Notes under the pieces: model-generated
What the model was told of the DNA's origin: nothing
The model's input: only the letters and a program-made list of their open reading frames with translations
The model's database searches: none
Program-made: the position numbers and the translations under genes
NCBI GenBank assembly: GCA_017454015.1
Contig: JAFTDW010000033.1
Coordinates: 1 to 53,281, forward strand
Direction: 5' to 3'
Length of the DNA: 53,281 bases
Origin: Bacteroidales bacterium
Lineage (GTDB): Bacteria; Bacteroidota; Bacteroidia; Bacteroidales; P3
In this document: one piece after another, positions 35,345 to 45,400 of the stretch
Layout: each line of letters opens with the position of its first letter
Numbering within the stretch: the stretch's first letter is position 1

Positions 35345-36265
35345 ATGAAAGCACGTATTTATAGACATTCCTGCAATTGGCTTTTGGCTTGCGCCCTCTT
35401 TTGTTTTGCAGCCTGCAGCGGCACTGACGATATGTCCCAGCTCACTCCCGACGAGCAACTTGTGGAGCTCAGCGCCCAGGTGCGCCATCATCCGCGCAGG
35501 TCCGAGCCGCTTTATCAGCGCGGCAAGCTCTACACCTCCATGGGGCGCGGCAATGATGCAATAGTGGATCTCCGCAAGGCTATAAAGCTCAAAGGCGACG
35601 TCCCCGAATACTACACCGCGCTTGGCGATGCCTACTTCACCACGGGCAACGTGGGCGAGAGCTATCAGGCGTTGCGCAAGGCATTGGAATTGGACCCCGA
35701 CAACACCGAGGCACACCTTAAGATGGGCGAGATAGCTTTCTACAGCCGCGACTATGACAGGGCTCTGGAGAGCCTGAGCAAAGTCACGGCAGTGGAGCGC
35801 GACAACCGCACGGCACTCTTCATGAAAGCGTTTGTATACAAGGAGAAGGGCGACACCGTCAACGCTGTGCAGCTTTTCCGCCGCGTGATAGACCTCTATC
35901 CGGACTATGAACCGGCTTACGAGGAGATAGGCCTCATATATGCCGACCAGCGCAACCCTCTCGGCGTGGATTATCTCACCACGGCGATACAGCTCGACAG
36001 CACCAATGTCAATGCCCGTTATGCTTTGGGCTTGTTGTACCAGGACCTTGAGGATGCCTTGAAAGCCGAAGCAATGTACCGCTCCATTCTCGCCATAGAC
36101 CCACAGAACACCAACGCCCTGCACAACCTCGGCTACATGGAGATGATTTACTTTGAGGACTACGAGCGTGCTGTGCTCTATTTCGACAGCGTGCTGGCTA
36201 TCGACCCCGCCTTTGAGCAGGCGGTGGTCAACAGAAACCTTGCTATTTCGTTGAAGAAGAAGTAA
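35345..36265 (+). CDS. TPR-repeat lipoprotein
   Basis: The ATG at 35345 (MKARIYRHSCNWLLACALFCFAAC) gives 306 residues with a lipoprotein signal; an ATG at 35327 would add 6 residues. The mature protein consists of about seven tetratricopeptide repeats (for example EPLYQRGKLYTSMGRGNDAI and PEYYTALGDAYFTTGNVGES). Such proteins act as scaffolds in the periplasm; no specific partner can be named. The 3' end overlaps the PAP2 gene on the other strand by 23 bp. Confidence 0.9.
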   Translation: MKARIYRHSCNWLLACALFCFAACSGTDDMSQLTPDEQLVELSAQVRHHPRRSEPLYQRGKLYTSMGRGNDAIVDLRKAIKLKGDVPEYYTALGDAYFTTGNVGESYQALRKALELDPDNTEAHLKMGEIAFYSRDYDRALESLSKVTAVERDNRTALFMKAFVYKEKGDTVNAVQLFRRVIDLYPDYEPAYEEIGLIYADQRNPLGVDYLTTAIQLDSTNVNARYALGLLYQDLEDALKAEAMYRSILAIDPQNTNALHNLGYMEMIYFEDYERAVLYFDSVLAIDPAFEQAVVNRNLAISLKKK

Positions 36266-36800
36266 TCTTGCCTTCGGCCCAAGCGGCAATGAAGCACACG
36301 GTGGCGCCAATGGCGAAGCCGACGAGAGCCCCCGCGACAACGTCGCCGGGATAGTGCTTGCCCAGATAGGGGCGGCTGTAGCACACCACGAGGCACCACA
36401 GGGCCATAAGCCACGAGAGTGCGGCTTTGCGGTAGCGCATGGCCAGGAAGGTGGCGCAGGCTACCACGTTGGCGGCGTGCGACGAGATGAAGCCATACAT
36501 GCCGCCGCAGCCGGTGCGGAACATGCGCACGTCGGGCAGCGCATGGCACGGACGCAACCGGCAGAACCCCGGCTTGAAGACGGTGGCCGACAGCTGGTCG
36601 GCAAAGAGGAAGCATAAGGCGATGCCCGCCAGCACGAGCCACCAGCGTCCGGGCTCTCTGCGCAGCGTGCATATAACGAACACCGCAAGCAGCACCACGG
36701 CCCACGACCACCCCTGGCTGGCACACCACAACACCCAATCGGCCACTGTGCAGTGATGGCTGTTGATCCATTGAAACAGAGTGGTGTCGAAGCCTGACAT
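36243..36800 (-). CDS. PAP2 family phosphatase
   Basis: The 185-residue membrane protein has four to five hydrophobic segments and the three conserved motifs of phosphatidic acid phosphatase type 2: KPGFCRLRP (KX6RP), YGFISSHAAN (PSGH variant, with the catalytic His) and YSRPYLGKHYPGD (SRX5HX3D). Members hydrolyse lipid phosphates, including undecaprenyl diphosphate and lipid A phosphates; which substrate applies here is unknown. It starts 16 bp after obgE and is likely co-transcribed. No terminator follows before the convergent TPR gene. Confidence 0.9.
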   Translation of the reverse strand: MSGFDTTLFQWINSHHCTVADWVLWCASQGWSWAVVLLAVFVICTLRREPGRWWLVLAGIALCFLFADQLSATVFKPGFCRLRPCHALPDVRMFRTGCGGMYGFISSHAANVVACATFLAMRYRKAALSWLMALWCLVVCYSRPYLGKHYPGDVVAGALVGFAIGATVCFIAAWAEGKITSSSTK

Positions 36801-36815
36801 TTTTCTTGGGTGGCG

Positions 36816-37823
36816 TTATCTCGTTGTTTCGTCGTTGTCAACGAGCATTTTGACTATGAGGTCTTTGAGTTTTTGGATGTTGAGCCCCGACGCCGAGCTT
36901 ACGAGTATGGTGGGAAGCGAGGTGGGCAGGGTGGCGGCGAGCTGCGAGCGCATGGTGTCGTCGAGCATGTCGCACTTGGTCACGGCAAGGATACGCTGTT
37001 TGTCGAGCAGCTCGGGGTTGTATTTGCGCAGCTCTTCGAGCAGTATGTTGTATTCCTTGCCTATGTCGAGGCTCTCGCATGACACCATGAAAAGCAGCAG
37101 GCTGTTGCGCTCTATGTGTCGCAGGAAGCGCAGGCCGAGCCCTTTGCCTTCTGCGGCCCCTTCGATGATGCCGGGAATGTCGGCAATGCAGAACGACATA
37201 TCGTCGCGGTAGGGCACTATGCCGAGGTTGGGCACAAGGGTGGTGAAGGGGTAGTCGGCAATCTCGGGGCGTGCGGCGCTCACGGTGCTCAGGAATGTGG
37301 ACTTGCCGGCATTGGGGAAGCCTACCAGTCCGACATCGGCAAGCATCTTGAGCTCCACGATGATGGTGCGTTCCACGGCAGGCTCGCCGGGTTGTGCGTA
37401 GCGCGGTGTCTGGTTGGTGGCCGACTTGAAATGGTCGTTGCCCAGTCCGCCGCGGCCGCCTTTGGCAACGACGAGAGTCTGTCCCTCCTCGGTGACTTCG
37501 CCTATGAACTCGCCGGTGTCGGCGTCGCGACACACGCAGCCCAGCGGCACGTCGAGAATCTGGTCGGCACCCTGTCGTCCGGTGCGCAGGTTCTCGCCTC
37601 CGTGCTGGCCGTCCTCGGCAAACACGTGTTTGGTGTATTTAAGGTGCAGGAGGGTCCACCGCTGGTGTGAACCGCGTAGCACTACGTGTCCGCCCCTGCC
37701 GCCGTCGCCGCCGTCGGGACCCGCCTTGGCGTTGTATTTCACGCGCAGCAGGTGTGCCGAGCCGGCGCCGCCCTTGCCGGAGCGGACATATATCTTTACG
37801 TAGTCTACAAAATTGGAGTTCAT
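36816..37823 (-). CDS. obgE: GTPase Obg (CgtA)
   Basis: The 335-residue GTPase is involved in late 50S ribosome assembly and stress control. The glycine-rich N-terminal Obg fold ([29 protein letters not shown]) is followed by the G domain: G1 GFPNAGKST at 168-176, G3 IADIPG, G4 TKCD, G5 SSASG. It ends shortly after the G domain and lacks the extra C-terminal domain seen in E. coli; the Bacteroidetes proteins often have a longer tail, so this one is on the short side. It is the last but one gene of a - strand run with adk upstream (5 bp apart). Confidence 0.95.
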   Translation of the reverse strand: MNSNFVDYVKIYVRSGKGGAGSAHLLRVKYNAKAGPDGGDGGRGGHVVLRGSHQRWTLLHLKYTKHVFAEDGQHGGENLRTGRQGADQILDVPLGCVCRDADTGEFIGEVTEEGQTLVVAKGGRGGLGNDHFKSATNQTPRYAQPGEPAVERTIIVELKMLADVGLVGFPNAGKSTFLSTVSAARPEIADYPFTTLVPNLGIVPYRDDMSFCIADIPGIIEGAAEGKGLGLRFLRHIERNSLLLFMVSCESLDIGKEYNILLEELRKYNPELLDKQRILAVTKCDMLDDTMRSQLAATLPTSLPTILVSSASGLNIQKLKDLIVKMLVDNDETTR

Positions 37824-37828
37824 GTCAT

Positions 37829-38392
37829 CTATAACTTGTCGACAGCGGCAGCTATATTGGCAGCGATGCTCTCTATGGAGCCTGTGCCGCAGATGCTTAT
37901 GAGCTTGTTCTGTTTACGGTAGTGCTCGGCCACTGGTTTTGTCTTGCTCTCGTATTCGAGCAGGCGGTTTTTTATCGTGGCCTCGTTGTCGTCGCTGCGT
38001 CCGCTGGTGGCGGCGCGCAGCAGCATGCGCTTGATAAGCTCATCCTGCGGCACGTCGAGGCTTATGAGACAGCTGATGGAGCGTTGGCGCGACGCCAGCA
38101 GCTTGTCGAGGGCCTCGGCCTGCGCCACGGTGCGCGGAAAACCGTCGAAGAGCACGCCGAGGGTGTCGTTGGCTACGACGTTGCCAATCATCTCGACAAC
38201 AATGTCGTCGCTTACCAGTCCGCCGTTGTCCATAATGGACTTGATGCGGCATCCCAGCGGAGTGCCGTCGGCTATCTCCTTGCGGAGAAGGTCGCCGGTG
38301 GATACATGTGTGAGTCCGTAGTGATTGACCAGAAATTCAGATTGGGTGCCTTTGCCAGAGCCAGGGGCTCCGAAGATTATGATGTCTCGCAT
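37829..38392 (-). CDS. adk: Adenylate kinase
   Basis: The 187-residue enzyme interconverts ATP + AMP and 2 ADP. The P-loop [10 protein letters not shown] is at residues 8-17, followed by [17 protein letters not shown] and the short lid [25 protein letters not shown]. It is the short type, without the long zinc-binding lid of about 30 residues, as in other Bacteroidetes. obgE follows after 5 bp. Confidence 0.95.
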   Translation of the reverse strand: MRDIIIFGAPGSGKGTQSEFLVNHYGLTHVSTGDLLRKEIADGTPLGCRIKSIMDNGGLVSDDIVVEMIGNVVANDTLGVLFDGFPRTVAQAEALDKLLASRQRSISCLISLDVPQDELIKRMLLRAATSGRSDDNEATIKNRLLEYESKTKPVAEHYRKQNKLISICGTGSIESIAANIAAAVDKL

Positions 38393-38440
38393 GTTTTTTT
38401 ACCCTTTTATGGTTTGTCGGGAAGTGTGTTTTTCAGACTT

Positions 38441-39361
38441 TTATTTCACGCTGAGTATGTCAATGGTGAATACCAGCGGGCTGTAGGGCGGTATGTCGGC
38501 ACCTGCGCCGCGCTCGCCGTAGCCCATGGCCGACGGGATGACGAGTTTCACCTGCGAACCTGCGGGGAGTCCGCTCACGCCTTTGTCCCAACCTTTGATG
38601 AGGCCGGTCTTGCCTGCCACATAGGTGAAGGGCTTGTACTCGCGGCCGTCAATGTGTTTGCCTTCGGCCTCGGCGACGCTCTCCACGCTGGTGTCGAACA
38701 GCTTGCCGTCGAGCAGGCGGCCAGTGTAGTTAACCTCCACGGTTTTGCCGGTGGCCACCACGGGGCCGTTGCCGCGTTTGGTGACTATCACATAAAGGCC
38801 GTCCTCGTCGGGCTGAACCTTGATGTTGTTGTCTCTCACGTATTGGTCGATGAGGGTGGGCTCGTTCTGTTTGCGCTGCTCCATCTCTTCCATGAAACGT
38901 TTCTGCTCGGCATCGGCCTGCTCTTTGGTGATGATGCTGTCGAGGCGTATCTCATAGTAGAAATGCTGCCCTGCTCCTTTCTGATATTGCGGGGGCATCT
39001 GGTTGGGTTGCACCACGGTAGCCCATGCGTCGGCATCAATGGCAAAGGTGGCCTTGTCGCCCACGTGCATCATGAGCAGACCCTCGGCGATGTCGCCGTC
39101 AAAGCGGCCGGGGTTGGCCTGCATGATAGGCATTGGCTGGCCAGCGTTGGAGCCGAAAGTGATGGAGTCGAAGCGCACCACCATCTCGCCATAGAGGATG
39201 TCGCCGTCCTGTACTTTCTGTCCGTCGGGGTTCTGGGTCTCAAACTTGTAGTGCAGACCTGTGGAGGTCTTCTTGAAACCGGGTATGTCTGTCTTGTGGC
39301 ACGAGGTGAGTGCCAAAGCCGCTATGACAAAAGCGGCAACAACGGTAAAATGTTGTTTCAT
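38441..39361 (-). CDS. FKBP-type peptidyl-prolyl isomerase lipoprotein, two FKBP-like halves
   Basis: The true start is the ATG at 39361 (MKQHFTVVAAFVIAALALTSCHK), which gives 306 residues and a lipoprotein signal; the longer open frame to 39478 lies in the next gene. A degenerate FKBP-like half (residues about 40-170, with YGEMVVRFDSITFGSNAGQPM) precedes a full FKBP domain (about 200-306) with VEVNYTGRLLDGKLFDTS, GLIKGWDKGVSGLPAGSQVKLVIPS, and GADIPPYSPLVFTIDIL. It should act as a periplasmic or outer-membrane protein-folding helper. It forms a pair with the next FKBP gene. Confidence 0.92.
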   Translation of the reverse strand: MKQHFTVVAAFVIAALALTSCHKTDIPGFKKTSTGLHYKFETQNPDGQKVQDGDILYGEMVVRFDSITFGSNAGQPMPIMQANPGRFDGDIAEGLLMMHVGDKATFAIDADAWATVVQPNQMPPQYQKGAGQHFYYEIRLDSIITKEQADAEQKRFMEEMEQRKQNEPTLIDQYVRDNNIKVQPDEDGLYVIVTKRGNGPVVATGKTVEVNYTGRLLDGKLFDTSVESVAEAEGKHIDGREYKPFTYVAGKTGLIKGWDKGVSGLPAGSQVKLVIPSAMGYGERGAGADIPPYSPLVFTIDILSVK

Positions 39362-39377
39362 TGTTTTTGTTGTGTTT

Positions 39378-39911
39378 TTATTGTTGATGTATTTTTGCGT
39401 CGATAATAAGGATGGCGCTCTGCGGCACGCGGTCGCCGTCGCCGGCGATGCCGTAGCCGAGGCTTGAAGGCAGGGCAAGCCGCAGTTTGCTGCCGCGGGG
39501 CAGCCCTAACAGTGCGTCGTCGAGCCCCACCATGGTCTGGCGGTGTCCGGCGACGAGGGTGTCGGTGACCTTCTCGTAGATGGTTGCGCCGTTGACAGCC
39601 TCCATGCGGTAGCTTACTGTCACGCTGTCGTCGGCGTTGACTATGCGTCCGTTGCCCTGCTCGTACACCCATATCCATGCGCCGTTGGCCATCTGTGTCA
39701 TAGGCCAGTTGCGGCGTGCTATGTAGGCTTGTATCGATGTGGCTTCGGCTTGGGCTATATACTTGTTGGCGTTGGCCAGATGTTCGCTGTATCCGTTGTC
39801 GGTCTTGGTGTTGGGCTCTATCACAGGAGGCTGCCGCCTGCAACCGTCAAGGGACAGCAAAGTGGCAGTGGCGACAATTGTCAGTGCTATATGTATAATG
39901 TTTTTATTCAA
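39378..39911 (-). CDS. FKBP-type peptidyl-prolyl isomerase lipoprotein
   Basis: The 177-residue lipoprotein (MNKNIIHIALTIVATATLLSLDGC) has one FKBP domain: SVTVSYRMEAVNGATIYEKV, MVGLDDALLGLPRGSKLRLALPSSLGYG and VPQSAILIIDAKI. It resembles GldI-type isomerases that, in gliding Bacteroidetes, accompany secretion components, but this similarity is of family level only. Its ATG overlaps the nrnA stop by four bases (ATGA), so the two are translationally coupled. Confidence 0.9.
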   Translation of the reverse strand: MNKNIIHIALTIVATATLLSLDGCRRQPPVIEPNTKTDNGYSEHLANANKYIAQAEATSIQAYIARRNWPMTQMANGAWIWVYEQGNGRIVNADDSVTVSYRMEAVNGATIYEKVTDTLVAGHRQTMVGLDDALLGLPRGSKLRLALPSSLGYGIAGDGDRVPQSAILIIDAKIHQQ

Positions 39912-40951
39912 CGGATTAATTGTTGGTTGTTGGATGGTTTGAGCTCTTTTTTCAGCAGCTCTTCAACCCGCTGCACTGTCACGTCGAAGGGCAGTGACGA
40001 GGTACCGCCCGATGCCTTGGTGTGGCCGCCGCCGTTGAAGTGGCGCTGCGCGAAGCGGTTGACGTCGAAGTCGCCCTTAGCCCTGAACGATATGCGAACC
40101 TTGCCGAAGGTCTCTTTTATCATGGCGCCAACGTCGATGCCCTCCATGGAGAGGGTGTAGTTGACTATGCCGTCGAGCTCCGGCGGCTCTATGCCGAAGC
40201 GTTTCAGGTCGGCGTCCGACACGAAGATGTAGGAGAAGCCGTAGTCCTCAAAGATGCGCATGCGCTCGTTGAGGCAGAAGCCGAGAAATCTGGTGTGGGC
40301 GATGCTTTCGGAGCAGAAGAGCTGGTTGTGTATCCAAGCCGGATGGATGTCGAACTTCATGGTGCGAGCCACAGCCTCGTAGAGCGACGGTTGCTCGTTG
40401 CTGTAGGCAAAGGAGCCGGTGTCGGTGCACATGCCGGTGTACAGGCATAGTGCGGCGTTGTAGTTCATGCTGTTGGGGTTCAGCGCCTCGGCAATCCAGA
40501 GCGTCAGCTCGCAGGTGCTCGATATGTCGGGGTAGGAGAACACTATGTCGAAAGCATCCTCCTGAGGGTCATGGTGGTGGTCTATAAGCACTTTGGGGCA
40601 TTGTGCCGCGGTGAGTGCAGGTTGCAGTGTCTCCACACGGGAGTGGTTGTTGAGGTCTACGCAGAAAATCAGGTCGGCGGCAGCGAGGGCGTCGGAGCAG
40701 GCGTCGGGCTGGTCGCAGGGGTTGATTATAAGGTCGGTGTCGGGCAGGAAGAGCAGGTTGCGCGGCACCCTGTTGGGCAACAGCAGCGTCTGGTGCCCCT
40801 CAAAACCCAGTGCGGGCAGCAGGTGGTGCAACCCGAGCTCCGACCCAATGGCGTCGCCGTCGGGGTTGACGTGGCTTATGACCGCCACATGCTTGGCCGA
40901 CATAGTCAATTGCCGCAAATGTTGTAATTTTGACTGGTCGAGAGGTATCAT
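39908..40951 (-). CDS. nrnA: DHH-family phosphoesterase, NrnA-like (nanoRNase/pAp phosphatase)
   Basis: The 347-residue enzyme degrades short oligonucleotides and pAp in NrnA relatives. Metal-binding signatures are SHVNPDGDAIGSELG (DxD), FCVDLNNHSRVE, the DHH motif in LIDHHHDPQ, and the C-terminal DHHA1 domain with GGGHTKASGGTSSLPF. It is the first gene of a - strand run and shares a divergent promoter region with arcA. Confidence 0.93.
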   Translation of the reverse strand: MIPLDQSKLQHLRQLTMSAKHVAVISHVNPDGDAIGSELGLHHLLPALGFEGHQTLLLPNRVPRNLLFLPDTDLIINPCDQPDACSDALAAADLIFCVDLNNHSRVETLQPALTAAQCPKVLIDHHHDPQEDAFDIVFSYPDISSTCELTLWIAEALNPNSMNYNAALCLYTGMCTDTGSFAYSNEQPSLYEAVARTMKFDIHPAWIHNQLFCSESIAHTRFLGFCLNERMRIFEDYGFSYIFVSDADLKRFGIEPPELDGIVNYTLSMEGIDVGAMIKETFGKVRISFRAKGDFDVNRFAQRHFNGGGHTKASGGTSSLPFDVTVQRVEELLKKELKPSNNQQLIR

Positions 40952-41028
40952 TAATATTGCTGTATTCCTTTATATAATAATGTCTTAACGCTATGCAGCT
41001 CCACAGAAATTACATACAAATAACATTG

Positions 41029-41036
41029 CAAAGATA
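41029..41036 (-). promoter_or_regulatory. -7 element of nrnA
   Basis: On the - strand it reads TATCTTTG, 78 bp before the nrnA start. The mirrored element of arcA lies only 33 bp away (41069), so the two promoters are back to back. Confidence 0.6.
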
Positions 41037-41068
41037 CAAATTTCGGTCGATATTTGCTTTTATTTTTG

Positions 41069-41076
41069 TATCTTTG
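41069..41076 (+). promoter_or_regulatory. -7 element of arcA
   Basis: TATCTTTG at 41069-41076 fits the Bacteroidetes -7 consensus, 89 bp before the arcA ATG. Confidence 0.6.
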
Positions 41077-41164
41077 CACTTTGCCTTGTATGTGCAGCAT
41101 ATTGTCAAAACGCTGATTTATTCGGAGATAATATGTTGTTAAGGTTTTGTAATGATTATCAGTT

Positions 41165-42391
41165 ATGACTAACATAAATATCAACTCCGAGACTGGGACC
41201 CTGAAAGAGGTGCTTCTGCACCGCCCGGGACCGGAAATTGAGCTGATGACACCGGCCACGGCTCACGAATCACTCTACAGCGACCTGCTCAGCCTCGATA
41301 TTGTGCGTGAGGAATACAACCTTTTCAGCGGTGTGCTCAAGCGTTGGTGCAACGTGCATTTTGTTGAGGATCTGCTGGAAAAGGTGTTGAAAGAGAACCA
41401 CCTGAAGTTGCAGCTTGTGCGCGAGTCGTGTCGTATAGACGGCTGCAGTTTCTTGGAGGACGAGCTCTTCTCGCACAATGCCGAGAGGCTTGCCAAGGAA
41501 CTTATAGAGGGTTACAACTGCACCGAGCGGCTGAAAGCCAGCGGTGTGCGCCAATACCAGCTCAAGCCTCTCTACAACCTCTTCTTCACCCGCGACGCCT
41601 CGTCGAGCATCTACGACCAGGTGCTCATCAACAGCATGTCGTTCAAGGTGCGCGAAAGGGAGACTTTGATTTTCAAGACTATAGTGGAGCATTGCTTTGG
41701 AGCTACGACGCTCAATGCCCAAGCCTGGAATCCCGACGCACGCACCGAAGGGGGCGACATACAGGTGGCATCGGACGACCTGCTCTGCATTGGCTGCGGT
41801 ATACGCACAAACCAGCTCGGCATAGACTATATCGGCGAGACCCTCAGCCGCCAGCGCGGCAAGTTCCGCATACTGGTGCAGGAACTGCCCATGGAGCCCG
41901 ACTCGTTCATACATCTCGACATGGTTCATACCTTCCTCGGCGCCCACAGCACTATGGACTACGAACCTATGCTTCGCAAGGAGGCCGAGTTTGCAGGCAA
42001 AGAGACGGTGCTGCTGACCTACGAGGACGGTTTCCTGAGAGAGTCGCAGGAGTGCAGCAATATCATCAAAGGTCTCCAGATGGCTGGCATAGAGGTGGAT
42101 CCGGTGCTCTGCGGCGGCACCGACCTGTGGCACCAGCAGCGCGAACAGTGGCATAGCGGTGCCAACTTTTTCGCCCTCGGCGACGGCAAGGCCATAGGCT
42201 ACCGCCGCAACCGCCATACCATAGAGGCTCTCGACAAGGCCGGCTACAGCATACTGCCGGCCGAGAAGGTCTGCGACGGCTCGGTGGATATGAAGAGCTA
42301 CGACAAGTTCATTGTGGACTTCGCCGCCAGCGAGCTGCCTCGGGGTGGGGGAGGAGCTCGCTGCATGACAATGCCTCTGGCAAGAGAATGA
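41165..42391 (+). CDS. arcA: Arginine deiminase
   Basis: The 408-residue guanidino-modifying enzyme converts arginine to citrulline and ammonia. The family signatures are present: LLHRPGPEIELMTP, NLFFTRDAS, EGGDIQVAS, HLDMVHTFLG, and the C-terminal RGGGGARCMTMPL, with the catalytic cysteine at residue 400. No ornithine carbamoyltransferase or carbamate kinase gene is adjacent, so the ATP-yielding pathway, if present, is dispersed. The next gene begins after 90 bp of AT-rich spacer. Confidence 0.93.
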   Translation: MTNININSETGTLKEVLLHRPGPEIELMTPATAHESLYSDLLSLDIVREEYNLFSGVLKRWCNVHFVEDLLEKVLKENHLKLQLVRESCRIDGCSFLEDELFSHNAERLAKELIEGYNCTERLKASGVRQYQLKPLYNLFFTRDASSSIYDQVLINSMSFKVRERETLIFKTIVEHCFGATTLNAQAWNPDARTEGGDIQVASDDLLCIGCGIRTNQLGIDYIGETLSRQRGKFRILVQELPMEPDSFIHLDMVHTFLGAHSTMDYEPMLRKEAEFAGKETVLLTYEDGFLRESQECSNIIKGLQMAGIEVDPVLCGGTDLWHQQREQWHSGANFFALGDGKAIGYRRNRHTIEALDKAGYSILPAEKVCDGSVDMKSYDKFIVDFAASELPRGGGGARCMTMPLARE

Positions 42392-42481
42392 GGCCATTCC
42401 ATTTAATGATACGTTGTCACGTTATATCGGTATCACGAAAACAAGAACACTCGAACAAAAAAATCTAAATTACAATAACTA

Positions 42482-45400
42482 ATGAAAAAGTATCACTTGG
42501 TGAACAACATCCTCGGCTGGCTCATAGGCTTTGTGGCCTGTGCCGTCTATATCATGACAGCCGAGGCCACTGCAAGCTGGTGGGACTGTGGCGAGTACAT
42601 TGCCACGGCATTCAAACTGCAAGTGGGACACCCTCCCGGAGCCCCTACATTCCAGATTATCGGTAGGATATTCTCGCTCTTCACCGACCCATTGCACGCC
42701 GCCAATGCCGTCAACAACATGTCGGCCGTGGCAAGTGGCCTGTGCATCATGTTCCTCTTCTGGACTATCACTCTGCTGGGCAAGAAGATACTCATTACAG
42801 GCAAGGGCTACGACACCGAACTCTCGCTCAGCGACAGTCGCGTGTGGGCTGTCTTTGCAGCCGGCATCGTAGGCTCCATGGCCTATTGCTTCAGCGACAC
42901 CTTCTGGTTCTCGGCTGTCGAGGGTGAGGTCTACGCCATGTCGTCGTTCTTCACCGCCATAGTGTTTTGGGCGGTGCTCAAATGGGACGAGCAGGCCGAC
43001 GAGAAACACTCCATGCGCTGGATTATCCTTATATGCTTCCTCGTGGGCATTGCCATCGGTGTCCACCTCCTCAACCTCCTGACTATTCCGGCCATTGCCT
43101 ACATGGTGTACTACAGGAAGTGGCAAAAGACTACTCCGATGGGCTTCGTGGTGTGCGGCGCCGTGTCGCTGATACTGCTGGCCTTGGTGCTCTGGGGCGT
43201 CATACCAGGCATTGTCAATGTCGACAGCGCCTTCGACGTGTTCTTTGTCAACAAGCTGCACCTGCCTTTCAACAGCGGCACCATCTTCTTCTTTGTGTTG
43301 CTTGCGGCTGCCATAGCATGGGCCATCTATTATGGCGAGAAGCACAAAAAGCAGATGCTCACCACAGCGGCGGTAGGCCTGCTGGTGCTCATTGTGGGCT
43401 ACAGCACCTTCTTCCTGCTCGTGATACGCGCCAACGCCAACACGCCGCTCAACGAGAACGCCCCCAAGGACGCCGTGGCCATGCGTGCCTATCTCGGACG
43501 CGAGCAGTACGGCTCTACGCCTCTGCTCACCGGCCAGTTCTACACCGCAGGCGACCCCATCGACGCCAAGAACGGCTACGCCAAGTATGTGCGCGGCAAG
43601 GACAACAACGGACGCGACTGCTACATCGTGGCGGCCTATGCCCAGGACTTTGTCTACCGCAGTGAGCACACGGGCTTCTTCCCGCGTATGTACAGCAACG
43701 ACAATGGTCGCCAGCACCCCAAGTTCTACGAGTACTGGGCTGGCAAGCCCGAACCCGGACGCCGTCCGTCGGGCTCGCAGAACCTCACCTACTTCCACCG
43801 CTACCAGATGGGATGGATGTACTGGCGCTATTTCATGTGGAACTTCGCAGGCCGACAGAACGACATACAAGGTCACCACTTCAACGACAACGGCACACGC
43901 GACTATATCAACGGCAACTGGATTAGCGGCATCAAGTTCATCGACCAGGCCCGCCTCGGCCCGCAGGACAACCTGCCCGACAGCCTCGCCAACAACAAGG
44001 CGCGCAACCGCTACTATTTGCTGCCGCTGCTGCTGGGCCTCATAGGCCTTGTGTATCACTGCATGAAACAGGGCAAAGATGCCTTTGTGGTCTTTATCAT
44101 GTTCGTAATGACGGGTATAGCCATTGGCGTGTACCTCAACATGCCGCCGCGACAACCGCGTGAGCGTGACTATGCCTTTGTGGGCTCCTTCTACTTCTTC
44201 GCTGCATGGATAGGACTCGGCGTGATGGCTCTTGCCGACTGGATCACGCAGCTCACCAAGAAGGAGACGCTCCACAAGTTCATCACCCCCGTGGTGTTTG
44301 TCGCCACGTTCCTTGCTGTGCCGGTGCTTATGGCCAGCGAGAACTGGGACGACCACGACCGCTCGGAGAAGACCGCCGCACGCGACTTCGCCAACAATTA
44401 CCTCAACCTCATGAAGCCAGGCAGCGTGCTCATCACCTTCGGCGATAACGACACCTTCCCGCTCTGGTACGCCCAGGAGGTGGAGGGTACGCGCACCGAC
44501 GTGCGTATACTCAACTACACCCTTGCAGGCATGTACTGGTATGTGGAGCAGCTATTCAACAAGACCTACGAGGGCGAGGCTCTCGACTTCACGCTGCCCA
44601 AACGTTTCTACGGCCTCGGACAGGATTTTGTCTACCTCTCCGACAACCTCAAGGACTACGTGGAGGTCTCCGACCTGCTGCAGACGCTCAGCGAGCACCC
44701 CGACCGCTTCAAACAGCGCATGCGCAACGGCGAAGAGGTCTATGTGCTGCCCACCCGTCGCTTCAAGATAACCCTCGACGTGCCCGACCTCGTGGAGCGT
44801 GGCGTGATACCCGCCGAGTATGCCGAGCGCGTTGACCCCGTGATACGCTGGGAGATTAAGAAAGGCACCCTCTACCGCCACGAACTGATGATGCTCGACA
44901 TATTGGGCACCAACAAGTTCCGCCGCGACATCTGCATCATGAACCCCTCCTATATCAAGGATGTGTTCCCCCGCGTCAACGGCTATTCCATAGAAGAGGG
45001 CATGGTGTACAAGGTGCTGCCCTATCCGGCGCAGCAACGCTACACCGACAACACCGCCGACTATTATATCAATGGTGTGAAAAAGGACGACGGCACCTAC
45101 GAGCCTCTCAAGTGGGGTAACCTCGCTGCCGACATCTACGTGGATCCTATAAGCCTCAACATGGGTACCGTGCAGCGCCAGAACTACACCATGGTGGGCG
45201 AAGACCTCATGCGCCACGGCGACACCGTGCGTGCACGCCAGCTGTTCGAAATGGCCGAGACGCTCTTCCCAACCAAGAACTTTCCGCGCGACAAGTACTG
45301 CAACTACATGATACCCGACTATGTGGCCCTCTTCGGCAACGAACGCGCCGGTCAGCTGTGGGACGACATCTTCGAGTACTACCGTCAGGATTTGGTATAC

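Noticed and set aside
35207-36340. A 377-residue - strand open frame opposite the TPR gene
   Set aside because: Antisense to an evident TPR lipoprotein and lacking any family pattern.
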